From contig JAQGIN010000312.1 of assembly GCA_028291125.1 (NCBI GenBank), positions 1 through 8,722 of the forward strand: DNA of 8,722 bases, in the 5' to 3' direction. This document shows, one piece after another, positions 1-6,428 of the stretch. Numbering within the stretch: position 1 is the first letter of the stretch; each line of letters begins with the position of its first letter. The notes under the pieces were generated by a model. The model saw only the letters and a program-made list of their open reading frames with translations. It was not told the DNA's origin and ran no database searches. The stretch comes from Caulobacter sp. (GTDB lineage Bacteria > Pseudomonadota > Alphaproteobacteria > Caulobacterales > Caulobacteraceae). A program made the position numbers and the translations under genes.

Positions 1-758
1 TCGACCGCCAGTATGGCCTCGGCGGCGGCCGGGCCGGGGTCGCGCCGCAGGTTCATCGGCGTGGTGCCGGCGTGGCCGGCCACGCCCCGGAACTGGACCA
101 TCAGCCGCTTCTGGGCGGCGATGGCGGTGACCACGCCCAGAGCCAGGCCCTCGGCCTCCAGCACTGGGCCCTGTTCGATATGGGCCTCGAGAAAGGCCAG
201 CACCTCGCCGGGCGCGCGGGCGGCGTCGGCCAGCCGCGTGGGCTCCAGGCCGAAATCGCGCAGGGCGTCGGCCAGGCTGGTTCCATCGGCGTCGCGCATC
301 TCCAGCACCGTCAGGTCGGCGGTTCCCGCCACCGCCCGGCTGCAGGTCATCGAGGCCGAGAAGCGCGAGCCCTCCTCGTCGCCGAAGGCGATGACCTCGA
401 CGGCGAAGGGCAGGCGGCGGCCGGTCGCGTGCAGGGTGGAGACGCAGTCGATCCCCAGGGTGACGCCCAGGGCGCCGTCATAGCGGCCGCCGTTGCGGAC
501 GGTGTCGATGTGCGAGCCGATCAGCAGGGCCGGGGCGCCGGCGGTCTCCGCCTCGTAGCGGCCGACCAGATTGCCGGCGGCGTCGAGGCGCACGGCCATG
601 CCGGCCTCGACCATCCAGGCCGCCAGCTGCTCCAGCGCCGCCTTATGGGCGGAGGTGAGAAAGCGGCGCACCAGGGCGTCGGCCTGTTCGCTATAGGGCG
701 GGGCGCCGAGGAAGTCGCACCGGGCCGCCGCCCGCGCGCCGATCGGCATCTGTTGCAT
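1..758 (-). CDS. M20-family amidohydrolase (allantoate amidohydrolase / N-carbamoyl-L-amino-acid hydrolase type), C-terminus cut by window edge
   Basis: Metal-dependent amidase that in this family hydrolyses the carbamoyl or ureido C-N bond of allantoate, N-carbamoyl amino acids or ureidopropionate-like substrates. Only residues 1-252 of a usual length near 410 are visible. Translating the minus strand gives the family's metal-site motifs in order: GSHIDTV (H83), GGRYDGALGV (D94, expected to bridge the two metals), FGDEEGSRF (E128/E129) and AHIEQGPVLE (H193). The start of the dimerisation domain follows, with GVAGHAGTTPM (H229). The N-terminal helix (GARAAARCDFLG, then LTSAHKAALEQLAAWM) also fits. 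I chose the ATG at 758 because homologous proteins begin shortly before the ARxDxL segment; no good Shine-Dalgarno supports it. GTG 764 and ATG 806 are in-frame alternatives, and a TAG farther upstream closes the frame. Substrate cannot be assigned: the C-terminal metal ligand is outside the window and no purine or pyrimidine genes are adjacent. Probably cytoplasmic, since no signal peptide is seen. Confidence 0.9.
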   Translation of the reverse strand, partial: MQQMPIGARAAARCDFLGAPPYSEQADALVRRFLTSAHKAALEQLAAWMVEAGMAVRLDAAGNLVGRYEAETAGAPALLIGSHIDTVRNGGRYDGALGVTLGIDCVSTLHATGRRLPFAVEVIAFGDEEGSRFSASMTCSRAVAGTADLTVLEMRDADGTSLADALRDFGLEPTRLADAARAPGEVLAFLEAHIEQGPVLEAEGLALGVVTAIAAQKRLMVQFRGVAGHAGTTPMNLRRDPGPAAAEAILAV

Positions 759-910
759 CGACACGTCGGTCGTACTCCGCTTCCACCCCGCGCCGGGACG
801 TGCCATCGTCCCTAGCAGCCGCCATGCGCCCCGTGCAGGCCGAAGGCGCCGGCCGCCCGCGCATGGGCCGCCATTGCTCCGACTCGCGCCAGGGTTCGAC
901 GCGGGCGCCC

Positions 911-945
911 AAAGCTAAGTCATAAACCACTTACTTACGAGGCGC
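911..945. promoter_or_regulatory. AT-rich island upstream of the amidohydrolase gene, possible promoter region
   Basis: This 35-bp stretch is clearly richer in A/T than its very GC-rich surroundings. On the minus strand it includes the tandem GTAAGTAAGT and then TTTATGACTTAG. It is the only promoter-like spot in the 228 bp between the receptor terminator and the amidohydrolase start. I cannot fit a convincing -35/-10 pair, so this is a location guess. If transcription does begin here, the leader would be about 150 nt. The rest of 759-986 holds no gene that I can support. Confidence 0.25.
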
Positions 946-986
946 GAGACGCTGCTTTGTCCGGGGTTTTGGCCGGACGTTCGCCC

Positions 987-1026
987 AAGAAAAAGGGCGG
1001 CGCCGGATCGCTCCGACGCCGCCCTT
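987..1026 (-). terminator. Rho-independent terminator of the TonB-dependent receptor gene
   Basis: Arms 993-1002 (AAGGGCGGCG) and 1017-1026 (CGCCGCCCTT) pair perfectly over 10 bp. After one mismatch (C1003/A1016) a further 4 bp form (CGGA/TCCG) around a TCGC tetraloop. Read on the minus strand, the hairpin is followed by a run of T residues interrupted by one C (positions 994-987). It starts 24 bp after the receptor stop codon. The opposite strand has no T-run after the hairpin, so the terminator works in one direction and separates the receptor from the amidohydrolase gene. Confidence 0.9.
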
Positions 1027-1049
1027 CGTCGTCCCCCGTGAAGACGGGC

Positions 1050-4000
1050 CTAGTAGGTCATGCGGAAGCCGACGAAGAACTGCCGGCCCGGCGCCGCGTA
1101 CTGCACCACCACCGGATCGTCGGCGTAGCCGAAGCGATCGCTGGTCTGCTTGGTCAGGTTCAGGGCCTCGACGCTCAGCGCCATGTTCTTGTTGAACTTG
1201 TAGCTGAACGAGGCGTCGACATTGGTCGTCGCCTTGCTGCCCAGGAAGTCGTTGACCAGCGGCGAGTCGCAGAAGCCCGGGTTACAGGTGCCCGAGGCGA
1301 TCGGGTACTGGGTGTAGTACTTGGCGCGATAGGCGGTGGAGACCCGCGCCGACCAGTTCTTGGCGTCGTAGTAGAGCGTGAAGTTGAACGCGTCGGGCGA
1401 GGCGCCGGTGAACGGCCCCGGCGCGATGACCTGCGGCCGGGCCGGAGTGGTGATCACGCCGGCGGCGTTCTTGATCGCCAGGGCGCCCGGATCGATGATG
1501 TACTGCAGCTCGGATTCCAGGTGGGTGTAGTTGGCCTGGATGCCGAACTTGTCGAGGAACCAGGGCAGGAAGGTCAGGTTCTGCTGGTAGTTCAGCTCGA
1601 TGCCGCGGATGTAGCCGCCCGGCGCGTCGCGGAACTGGCGGATGTCGAACGACTGGTTGTTGATGTAGTCGATCTGGGCCTGCTTCTGGATCGCGGTGCC
1701 GGTGCCGTCGTTGACCGCCTGGATCAGGTCGGCGACCGCGAAGGCCGGCAGGATCGAGGGCAGGGTGCCGCTGTTGACCAGGGTCTGCGGGAAGCTGCTG
1801 ATGTCCTTGTCGAAGATCGCGGCCGAGAACAGGGCGCCCGGCGCGAAGTACCATTCGAAGCTCAGGTCGTAGTTGGTCGCCCGGAACGGCGCGAGCTTCG
1901 GATTGCCGACGGTGATGGATCCGCCGGTGGTGGAGCCGCTGCTGTTGGGGGCGCTGAACGCGGTGATGCTGGGGGCCAGATTGCCCAGCAGCGGCCGCGA
2001 CATCACCTTGGCCGCGCCGAAGCGGACCATCATGTTGTCGGCGACCTCATAGGCCATGTTCAGGGCCGGCAGGATGTCGTGGTACTTGTTCTCGCCGCTG
2101 ATCGGCCGCGAGGTGTTGGTCAGGCCGTTGGCCTCGACCTCGGTGAGGGCGTAGCGGGTGCCGAAGTTGCCGCGCAGCTGGCGATCGAACACATAGGTGT
2201 TGAAGTCGAACTGCACGAAGGCGCTGCTGTCGGTCTCGTCGACGCTGTAGGTGTTGGCCGGGTTCGACAGGTTCGAGGTCCGCCAGTCGCCCCACTTGTT
2301 GACGCAGTTGCAGGTGAAGTCGAACAGGCTCTTGAACTTGTCGAGGTCCGGAGCCAGGAACGCGGTGGTGGTGCCGGTCGGGACGTCCAGGCCCTTGCCC
2401 CAGTTGATCAGCAGGCTGGTGGCGGCGACCGAGCTGTTGGCTTCCTTGAAGCTGGGGTTCAGGGTCTCGCCGGCCGAGCCGCCGGCCCGTCCGGTGCGGC
2501 TGGTGTAGAACGAATACTTCCGCTGGCTGGCGCCCACCTTCACCGTCAGATTGTCGTCGACCTCATAGGCGAGGTCGAAGCGGCCGCCTTCGTAGTGGTT
2601 GTCGGACACCGACTCGTAGACGCGCAGCGACGAGTAGTTCTTGACGAAATCCCAGTTGGCGGGATTGGCCGCGTCGAAGCCGAAATTGACCAGCGGCATC
2701 GAGCCGCCCTGGCGGTCGTCATAGATGAAGTAGTCGTTGCCGGTGACGCCTTGGCCGGAGTCGAGCTTGATATAGTCGGCCAGCAGGCCGACGCCCTTGT
2801 TCACCGAGCGTGAGCGACCGTACAGGGCGTTGACCTTCAGCTTGTCGGTGACCTGATGCTCGATGTTGATCGAGCCCTGCTGGAAGAAGGTGGTGTAGTA
2901 CTGCTCGTCGGCCGCCGAGCGCATGTCGACATTGCCGAGCTTCAGATAGTCGGCGTTGGCGCCGCTGGAGCTGAGGGCGGCGTCGATCAGGCGCACGCTG
3001 GGGCGGCCGATCATCGCGTCCCGCAGAGCCAGGCCGTCGGCGTTGGCGACATAGCCCGGCGAGGTCGGAGCGTTGTAGTAGTCGTACGGGTCGAGGTTGT
3101 TGGGGTTGAAGCTGAACTGCATCCCCGGAACCAAGGCGCCGCCGTTCAACTGCTGGCCGCAGTCGAGCGGCTGGATGATGGCGGTGCCGGCGCGCTGGGT
3201 GCAGCTGTTGTAGAGGCCGCGCTTGGTGGCCACGGCCGTGCTGTTGGTGGCGGTGTTGTAGCCGTTGTTGGTGTTGTTGCGGTTCAGGCCGACGGCGCTG
3301 ATCTGATAGTTGATCGAGTCGTTGTAGAACCGCGAATAGACCCCGTCGATGCTGACCAGGGTGCGGCTGTCGGGCGAGCGCCACTGCACCGAGCCGGTCA
3401 GGCCCATGCGCTCCTGTGACAGTTGCTGCTGGTTGATGGTCGGCAGGGCCGGGATGCGCACCAGCGAACCGGGGGCGGTGGTGGTGGTCGCACCGTTGGC
3501 GTCGCGGGTCAGGGTCGAGCCTTGCGGGCTGTTGACCAGGGCGTAGGCGGCGGCGTTGGAGCCGCGCAGCGCGTTACAGACCGTCAGGTTGGTGATGTTG
3601 ACGCCGGGGATGATGGCGTTGCACGCCGTGCCGGCCGGGGCGGCGAAGCCCTGGCGGGTCAGGGTCGAGGCCCCGTTGACGGTCGGGTTGGGCGTGGTGG
3701 CGAAGGTCGAGCCGCGGTAGGCGTAGTCCGACTGGCCCGCTTGGCGGCCATAGCTGTCGGTGGTGGTGTCGCGGGTGTTGTAGGCGATCGAGACCAGGCC
3801 GCCGAACTCGCCCCACTTGGTGTCCCAACGGTCGGAGATCAGGGCCGAGGCGCGCGGATTGTGGTGGTCGCCGTTCTCGTAATAGGCGTCCTGGACGTTG
3901 AGGGCCAGGCGGCGGCCCTTGAAGTTCAGCGGCCGGCCGGTGATCAGGTCGATGGTCGCGCCCAGCGAGCCTTCGTCGGTCTCGGCCGACGAGGTCTTCT

Positions 4001-4505
4001 GCACGCGCAGCGAGCTGAACAGTTCGGAGGCGAAGACGCTGAAGTCGAAGCCGCGGCCGCGGTTGCCGCTGGTGCCGGAGTCGTTGGCGCCGGCGGTGGA
4101 CAGGGCTTCCAGGCCGTTCAGGCGCACGCGGGTGAAGTCGGGGCCCAGGCCGCGGACGGTGATGGTGCGGCCTTCGCCGTTGTCGCGGTCGATCGATACG
4201 CCCGGCAGGCGCTGCAGGGATTCGGCCAGGTTGGCGTCGGGGAAGTCGGCGATGTCCTCGGCGTTGATGGCGTCCATCATCACGTTGGATTGGCGCTTCA
4301 GGCTGAGCGCGCTCTGCAGGGCGGCGCGGTAGCCGGTGACTACGACCTCCTCGACGGTGGAGCTGTCCTCGGCCTTGACGGGCGCGTCCTGAGCCGTGGC
4401 GTTTCCGGCCGTAAGGGCCAGGGCGGCGGCGATGGTCAGCGCGCCAAAGGATGCGCGGTCGCACAGGACGCGCGCGCGGCTGCGCCGCGATGAATGAATT
4501 CGCAT
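1050..4505 (-). CDS. TonB-dependent outer-membrane receptor (Xanthomonas/Caulobacter type), 1151 aa
   Basis: Ligand-gated outer-membrane transporter driven by TonB-ExbBD. A signal peptide covers residues 1-38: arginine-rich n-region, hydrophobic stretch near 19-34 and probable cleavage ATA|QD. A TonB box follows at 51-58 (VEEVVVTG). The plug domain spans roughly 65-192, with NLAESLQRLPGVSIDR, TITVRGLGPDFTRVRLNG and DEGSLGATIDLITGRP. A long barrel follows and ends in the aromatic GRQFFVGFRMTY, as outer-membrane proteins do. This plug pattern belongs to the TonB-Xanth-Caul subfamily (TIGR01782 by recollection). At 1151 residues it is large; extra length lies in Asn/Thr/Gly-rich loops, and eight cysteines of the mature protein form four close pairs. 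ATG 4505 is preferred over the in-frame TTG at 4583: it has a GGGGGGA ribosome site and a proper signal peptide, and the longer form would run into the upstream repeats. Substrate is unknown; repeated operator-like sites suggest control by a local or carbohydrate-type repressor. Confidence 0.95.
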   Translation of the reverse strand: MRIHSSRRSRARVLCDRASFGALTIAAALALTAGNATAQDAPVKAEDSSTVEEVVVTGYRAALQSALSLKRQSNVMMDAINAEDIADFPDANLAESLQRLPGVSIDRDNGEGRTITVRGLGPDFTRVRLNGLEALSTAGANDSGTSGNRGRGFDFSVFASELFSSLRVQKTSSAETDEGSLGATIDLITGRPLNFKGRRLALNVQDAYYENGDHHNPRASALISDRWDTKWGEFGGLVSIAYNTRDTTTDSYGRQAGQSDYAYRGSTFATTPNPTVNGASTLTRQGFAAPAGTACNAIIPGVNITNLTVCNALRGSNAAAYALVNSPQGSTLTRDANGATTTTAPGSLVRIPALPTINQQQLSQERMGLTGSVQWRSPDSRTLVSIDGVYSRFYNDSINYQISAVGLNRNNTNNGYNTATNSTAVATKRGLYNSCTQRAGTAIIQPLDCGQQLNGGALVPGMQFSFNPNNLDPYDYYNAPTSPGYVANADGLALRDAMIGRPSVRLIDAALSSSGANADYLKLGNVDMRSAADEQYYTTFFQQGSINIEHQVTDKLKVNALYGRSRSVNKGVGLLADYIKLDSGQGVTGNDYFIYDDRQGGSMPLVNFGFDAANPANWDFVKNYSSLRVYESVSDNHYEGGRFDLAYEVDDNLTVKVGASQRKYSFYTSRTGRAGGSAGETLNPSFKEANSSVAATSLLINWGKGLDVPTGTTTAFLAPDLDKFKSLFDFTCNCVNKWGDWRTSNLSNPANTYSVDETDSSAFVQFDFNTYVFDRQLRGNFGTRYALTEVEANGLTNTSRPISGENKYHDILPALNMAYEVADNMMVRFGAAKVMSRPLLGNLAPSITAFSAPNSSGSTTGGSITVGNPKLAPFRATNYDLSFEWYFAPGALFSAAIFDKDISSFPQTLVNSGTLPSILPAFAVADLIQAVNDGTGTAIQKQAQIDYINNQSFDIRQFRDAPGGYIRGIELNYQQNLTFLPWFLDKFGIQANYTHLESELQYIIDPGALAIKNAAGVITTPARPQVIAPGPFTGASPDAFNFTLYYDAKNWSARVSTAYRAKYYTQYPIASGTCNPGFCDSPLVNDFLGSKATTNVDASFSYKFNKNMALSVEALNLTKQTSDRFGYADDPVVVQYAAPGRQFFVGFRMTY

Positions 4506-4509
4506 GGTT

Positions 4510-4516
4510 TCCCCCC
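4510..4516 (-). promoter_or_regulatory. Ribosome binding site fixing the receptor start
   Basis: The minus strand reads GGGGGGA, ending four bases before the ATG at 4505. It is a strong purine-rich Shine-Dalgarno at normal spacing. It decides against the longer in-frame start at 4583, which has no comparable site and would put 26 charged residues before the signal peptide. Confidence 0.75.
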
Positions 4517-4585
4517 AAGTTTCCCAAAACGGACGCGACTCTTTTTGGTCGGACGCGCCCGCGATTTTTATCGGCGGCTTCAATA

Positions 4586-4601
4586 GCTACCGGTGTCATC
4601 T
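4586..4601 (-). promoter_or_regulatory. Operator-like repeat, promoter-distal copy (with ACCGGT core)
   Basis: The plus strand reads GCTACCGGTGTCATCT, identical over 16 bp to the copy at 4628-4643. It is centred on the palindrome ACCGGT, with weaker symmetry in the flanks. It lies 81 bp upstream of the receptor start codon, inside the leader if transcription starts near 4635. A CpG-centred even-length dyad is the style of LacI/GalR-family operators; the family assignment is inference. Confidence 0.55.
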
Positions 4602-4627
4602 CTCGATGAAACGCGGACTCGCTTGAT

Positions 4628-4643
4628 GCTACCGGTGTCATCT
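4628..4643 (-). promoter_or_regulatory. Operator-like repeat, promoter-proximal copy (with ACCGGT core)
   Basis: Exact second copy of the 16-bp sequence at 4586-4601. Extended to 4626-4643, the 18-mer forms a dyad in which seven of nine position pairs are complementary (GATG..ACCGGT..CATC). The copies are 42 bp apart, close to four helical turns, so two bound dimers would sit on the same DNA face. This copy abuts the best -10 candidate of the receptor promoter, so binding should block transcription. The cognate regulator is not in the window. Confidence 0.55.
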
Positions 4644-4668
4644 AAATGGTAGGACAAAAATACCGCAA
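4641..4668 (-). promoter_or_regulatory. Candidate promoter of the receptor gene
   Basis: On the minus strand TTGCGG (4668-4663) is followed after 16 bp by TTTAGA (4646-4641), in the most A/T-rich part of the intergenic region. The -35 matches the first three bases of the consensus well and the -10 is weak. It fits its position next to the operator-like repeat and would give a leader of about 130 nt. An alternative -10 (GCTATTG, near 4587-4581) lacks a good -35. Confidence 0.3.
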
Positions 4669-4683
4669 CTTCTTTCGACGCCC

Positions 4684-4704
4684 AACCGCGAGAATATGGC
4701 GGTT
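4684..4704. other. Hairpin between trmFO and the receptor promoter
   Basis: AACCGC (4684-4689) and GCGGTT (4699-4704) form a perfect 6-bp stem around a 9-nt A/T-rich loop, 43 bp after the trmFO stop codon. There is no T-run after it in either direction, so it is not a standard terminator. It may weakly end trmFO transcription, or be a dyad for a DNA-binding protein just upstream of the receptor promoter. Confidence 0.35.
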
Positions 4705-4746
4705 AAGCGGCCGAGCGTAGCCGAGTTGCAACAATGAGTATGGCTG

Positions 4747-6165
4747 TCAGGCCGCGGGAGGCGAGGTCAGCCAGCGGTCCAGGTCGGCCAGGGCCCGCTG
4801 GCTCATCAGCCGTTTCTTGGCGCGGCCGCGCTCCTTCAGCGGGATCTTGACCCCGGATTCGTCGCTCTTGGGGGGCTCCATCGGTGGCAGCAGGCCGTAA
4901 TTGATGTTCATCGGCTGGAATGTGCCACCGCCTTCCAGGTGGCCGCCGGTCACGTGGTGGACCAAGGCGCCCAGGGCGGTGGTGGCCGGCGGAGCGTCGA
5001 GGACGCGGCCCAGGCGTTCGGCGGCGGCGAAGCGGCCGGCCAGCAGGCCGATGGCGGCGCTCTCGACATAGCCCTCGACCCCGGTGACCTGGCCGGCGAA
5101 GCGCAGCCGCGGGTCGACCTTCAGCCGCAATTGTCCGTCCAATAGCCGCGGGCTGTTGATGAAGGTGTTGCGGTGCAGGCCGCCGAGCCGCGCGAACTGG
5201 GCGTTCCGGAGGCCGGGGATCATGCGGAAGACGTCGGCCTGGGCCCCGTGCTTCAGCTTGGTCTGGAAGCCGACCATGTTCCACAGCGTGCCCAGGGCGT
5301 TGTCCTGGCGTAGCTGGACGATGGCGTAGGCCTTGACCAGCGGGTCGCGCGGATTGGTCAGGCCGACCGGCTTCATCGGGCCGTGGCGCAGGGTCTCGCG
5401 GCCGCGCTCGGCCATCACCTCGATCGGCAGGCAGCCGTCGAAATAGGGCACGTGCTCCCAGTCCTTGAACTCGGCCTTGGGCCCGGCCAGCAGGGCGTCG
5501 ATGAAGGCCTCGTACTGGGCCTTGTCCATCGGGCAGTTGATATAGGCCGCCGCGTCGCCGCCGGGGCCTTCCTTGTCGTAGCGCGACTGGCGCCAGGCCT
5601 GGCCCATGTCGATCGACTCGAGATGGATGATCGGGGCGATGGCGTCGAAGAACGACAGCTGGCCCTCGCCCGTCAGGCCCTGGATGGCTTCAGCCAGGGC
5701 CGGCGAGGTAAGGGGGCCGGTGGCGACGATGACGCTGTCCCACCCATTCGTTTCATTGGCGGCCGGCGGCAGACCGGCTACCTCGGCGCGGTCGATGGTC
5801 ACCAGCGGGTGGTTTTCGAGGCGGCGGGTGACCTCGGCCGAGAAGTTGTCGCGATCGACGGCCAACGCCCCGCCGGCCGGCACCTGGTGCTGGTCGCCGG
5901 CCGACATGATGATCGAGTCGCAGCGGCGCATCTCGGCATGCAGTAGGCCGACGGCGTTGAACTGCCAGTCGTCGGAGCGGAACGAGTTGGAGCAGACCAT
6001 TTCGGCCAGGCCGTCGGTCTGATGGGCGTCGGTGCGCACCTTGCCCGAGGGCAGGTCGCGACGCATTTCGTGCAGCACGACGGGGACGCCGGCCCGGGCG
6101 ATCTGCCAGGCGGCCTCGGACCCGGCGAGCCCGCCGCCGATGACATGGATGGGTTTGGTGTTCAT
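4747..6165 (-). CDS. trmFO: TrmFO, methylenetetrahydrofolate--tRNA-(uracil-5-)-methyltransferase
   Basis: Cytoplasmic FAD and folate-dependent enzyme that makes 5-methyluridine at position 54 of the tRNA T-loop, using 5,10-methylenetetrahydrofolate and NAD(P)H rather than SAM. The 472-residue protein is of normal family length. It begins with the FAD-binding fold HVIGGGLAGSEAAW (residues 7-20). It carries the two cysteines expected from characterised TrmFO: C58 in AEMVCSNSFRSDDW and C211 in YINCPMDKAQYE. Other hallmark segments are SFFDAIAPIIHLESID (171-186), GFQTKLKHGAQADVFRMIPG (299-318) and LGGLHRNTFINSPRLL (327-342). ATG 6165 is chosen because it places the dinucleotide-binding motif seven residues in; the frame stays open upstream for 70 codons without homologous sequence. 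No Shine-Dalgarno precedes it. TATGTG lies six bases upstream, so a leaderless message is possible. It is transcribed divergently from the membrane protein gene; a housekeeping role, independent of the receptor downstream. Confidence 0.97.
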   Translation of the reverse strand: MNTKPIHVIGGGLAGSEAAWQIARAGVPVVLHEMRRDLPSGKVRTDAHQTDGLAEMVCSNSFRSDDWQFNAVGLLHAEMRRCDSIIMSAGDQHQVPAGGALAVDRDNFSAEVTRRLENHPLVTIDRAEVAGLPPAANETNGWDSVIVATGPLTSPALAEAIQGLTGEGQLSFFDAIAPIIHLESIDMGQAWRQSRYDKEGPGGDAAAYINCPMDKAQYEAFIDALLAGPKAEFKDWEHVPYFDGCLPIEVMAERGRETLRHGPMKPVGLTNPRDPLVKAYAIVQLRQDNALGTLWNMVGFQTKLKHGAQADVFRMIPGLRNAQFARLGGLHRNTFINSPRLLDGQLRLKVDPRLRFAGQVTGVEGYVESAAIGLLAGRFAAAERLGRVLDAPPATTALGALVHHVTGGHLEGGGTFQPMNINYGLLPPMEPPKSDESGVKIPLKERGRAKKRLMSQRALADLDRWLTSPPAA

Positions 6166-6261
6166 CGCGGACACATAGGACGATCGGCCGGCGCGGGAAA
6201 GCGCTCGCGGCACGGGCGCCGAGCGATGCGCGCCGGTCACGCCGGCCGAAATTCGCCGCTC

Positions 6262-6277
6262 GGGGACCGTCGTCCCC
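6262..6277. other. Perfect hairpin in the divergent intergenic region
   Basis: GGGGAC and GTCCCC form a 6-bp perfect stem with a CGTC tetraloop, between the trmFO start and the membrane protein gene. A second small inverted repeat (GCCGG/CCGGC, 6232-6246) lies just to its left. Neither has a T-run. The 263-bp gap 6166-6428 contains no gene that I can support; the hairpins may be leader structure, regulator sites or chance in GC-rich DNA. Confidence 0.3.
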
Positions 6278-6399
6278 TTCAAGCCGGGAACCGACGGCGT
6301 AGCTTGGGCCTTGGCTGTGGGAGGGGCCAGGGTGAGGTTTCTCGCGCCGCCGTCTGGACCGGCGCGGCCGTTCATGTCTACAGACGCCGGCGGACGCCG

Positions 6400-6426
6400 T
6401 TGGCGACGCCTTGCAGGACCTAAATT
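6400..6426 (+). promoter_or_regulatory. Caulobacter-type housekeeping promoter candidate for the membrane protein gene
   Basis: TTGGCGA (6400-6406), a 12-bp spacer and CCTAAATT (6419-6426) closely follow the Caulobacter sigma-73 pattern TTGACGS-N10-14-GCTANAWC as I recall it. Transcription would be expected to start around 6429-6432, at or next to the ATG of the gene, so the message would be leaderless or nearly so. An AGGA at 6415-6418 could instead be a Shine-Dalgarno if transcription starts farther upstream; the two readings exclude each other. Confidence 0.5.
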
Positions 6427-6428
6427 CG

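Noticed and set aside
691..930. 79-codon minus-strand frame spanning the amidohydrolase start
   Set aside because: It overlaps the first residues of the amidohydrolase in another frame, is Arg/Pro-rich without any motif, and has no ribosome site.
957..2813. 618-codon plus-strand open frame opposite the receptor gene
   Set aside because: Its product is a Val/Gly/Ala/Arg-rich composition typical of the antisense of GC-rich codons, with no recognisable domain. The receptor on the other strand explains the region completely, and the frame runs across the receptor terminator.
3423..4493. 356-codon plus-strand open frame opposite the receptor N-terminus
   Set aside because: Same antisense composition (long Val-Gly-Ala runs), no ribosome site, and it lies fully over the plug domain and signal peptide of the receptor.
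6166..6375. 70-codon N-terminal extension of TrmFO
   Set aside because: The frame is open, but the extra sequence is unlike TrmFO and would put the FAD-binding motif far from the N-terminus. The family begins just before the VIGGGLAG motif.
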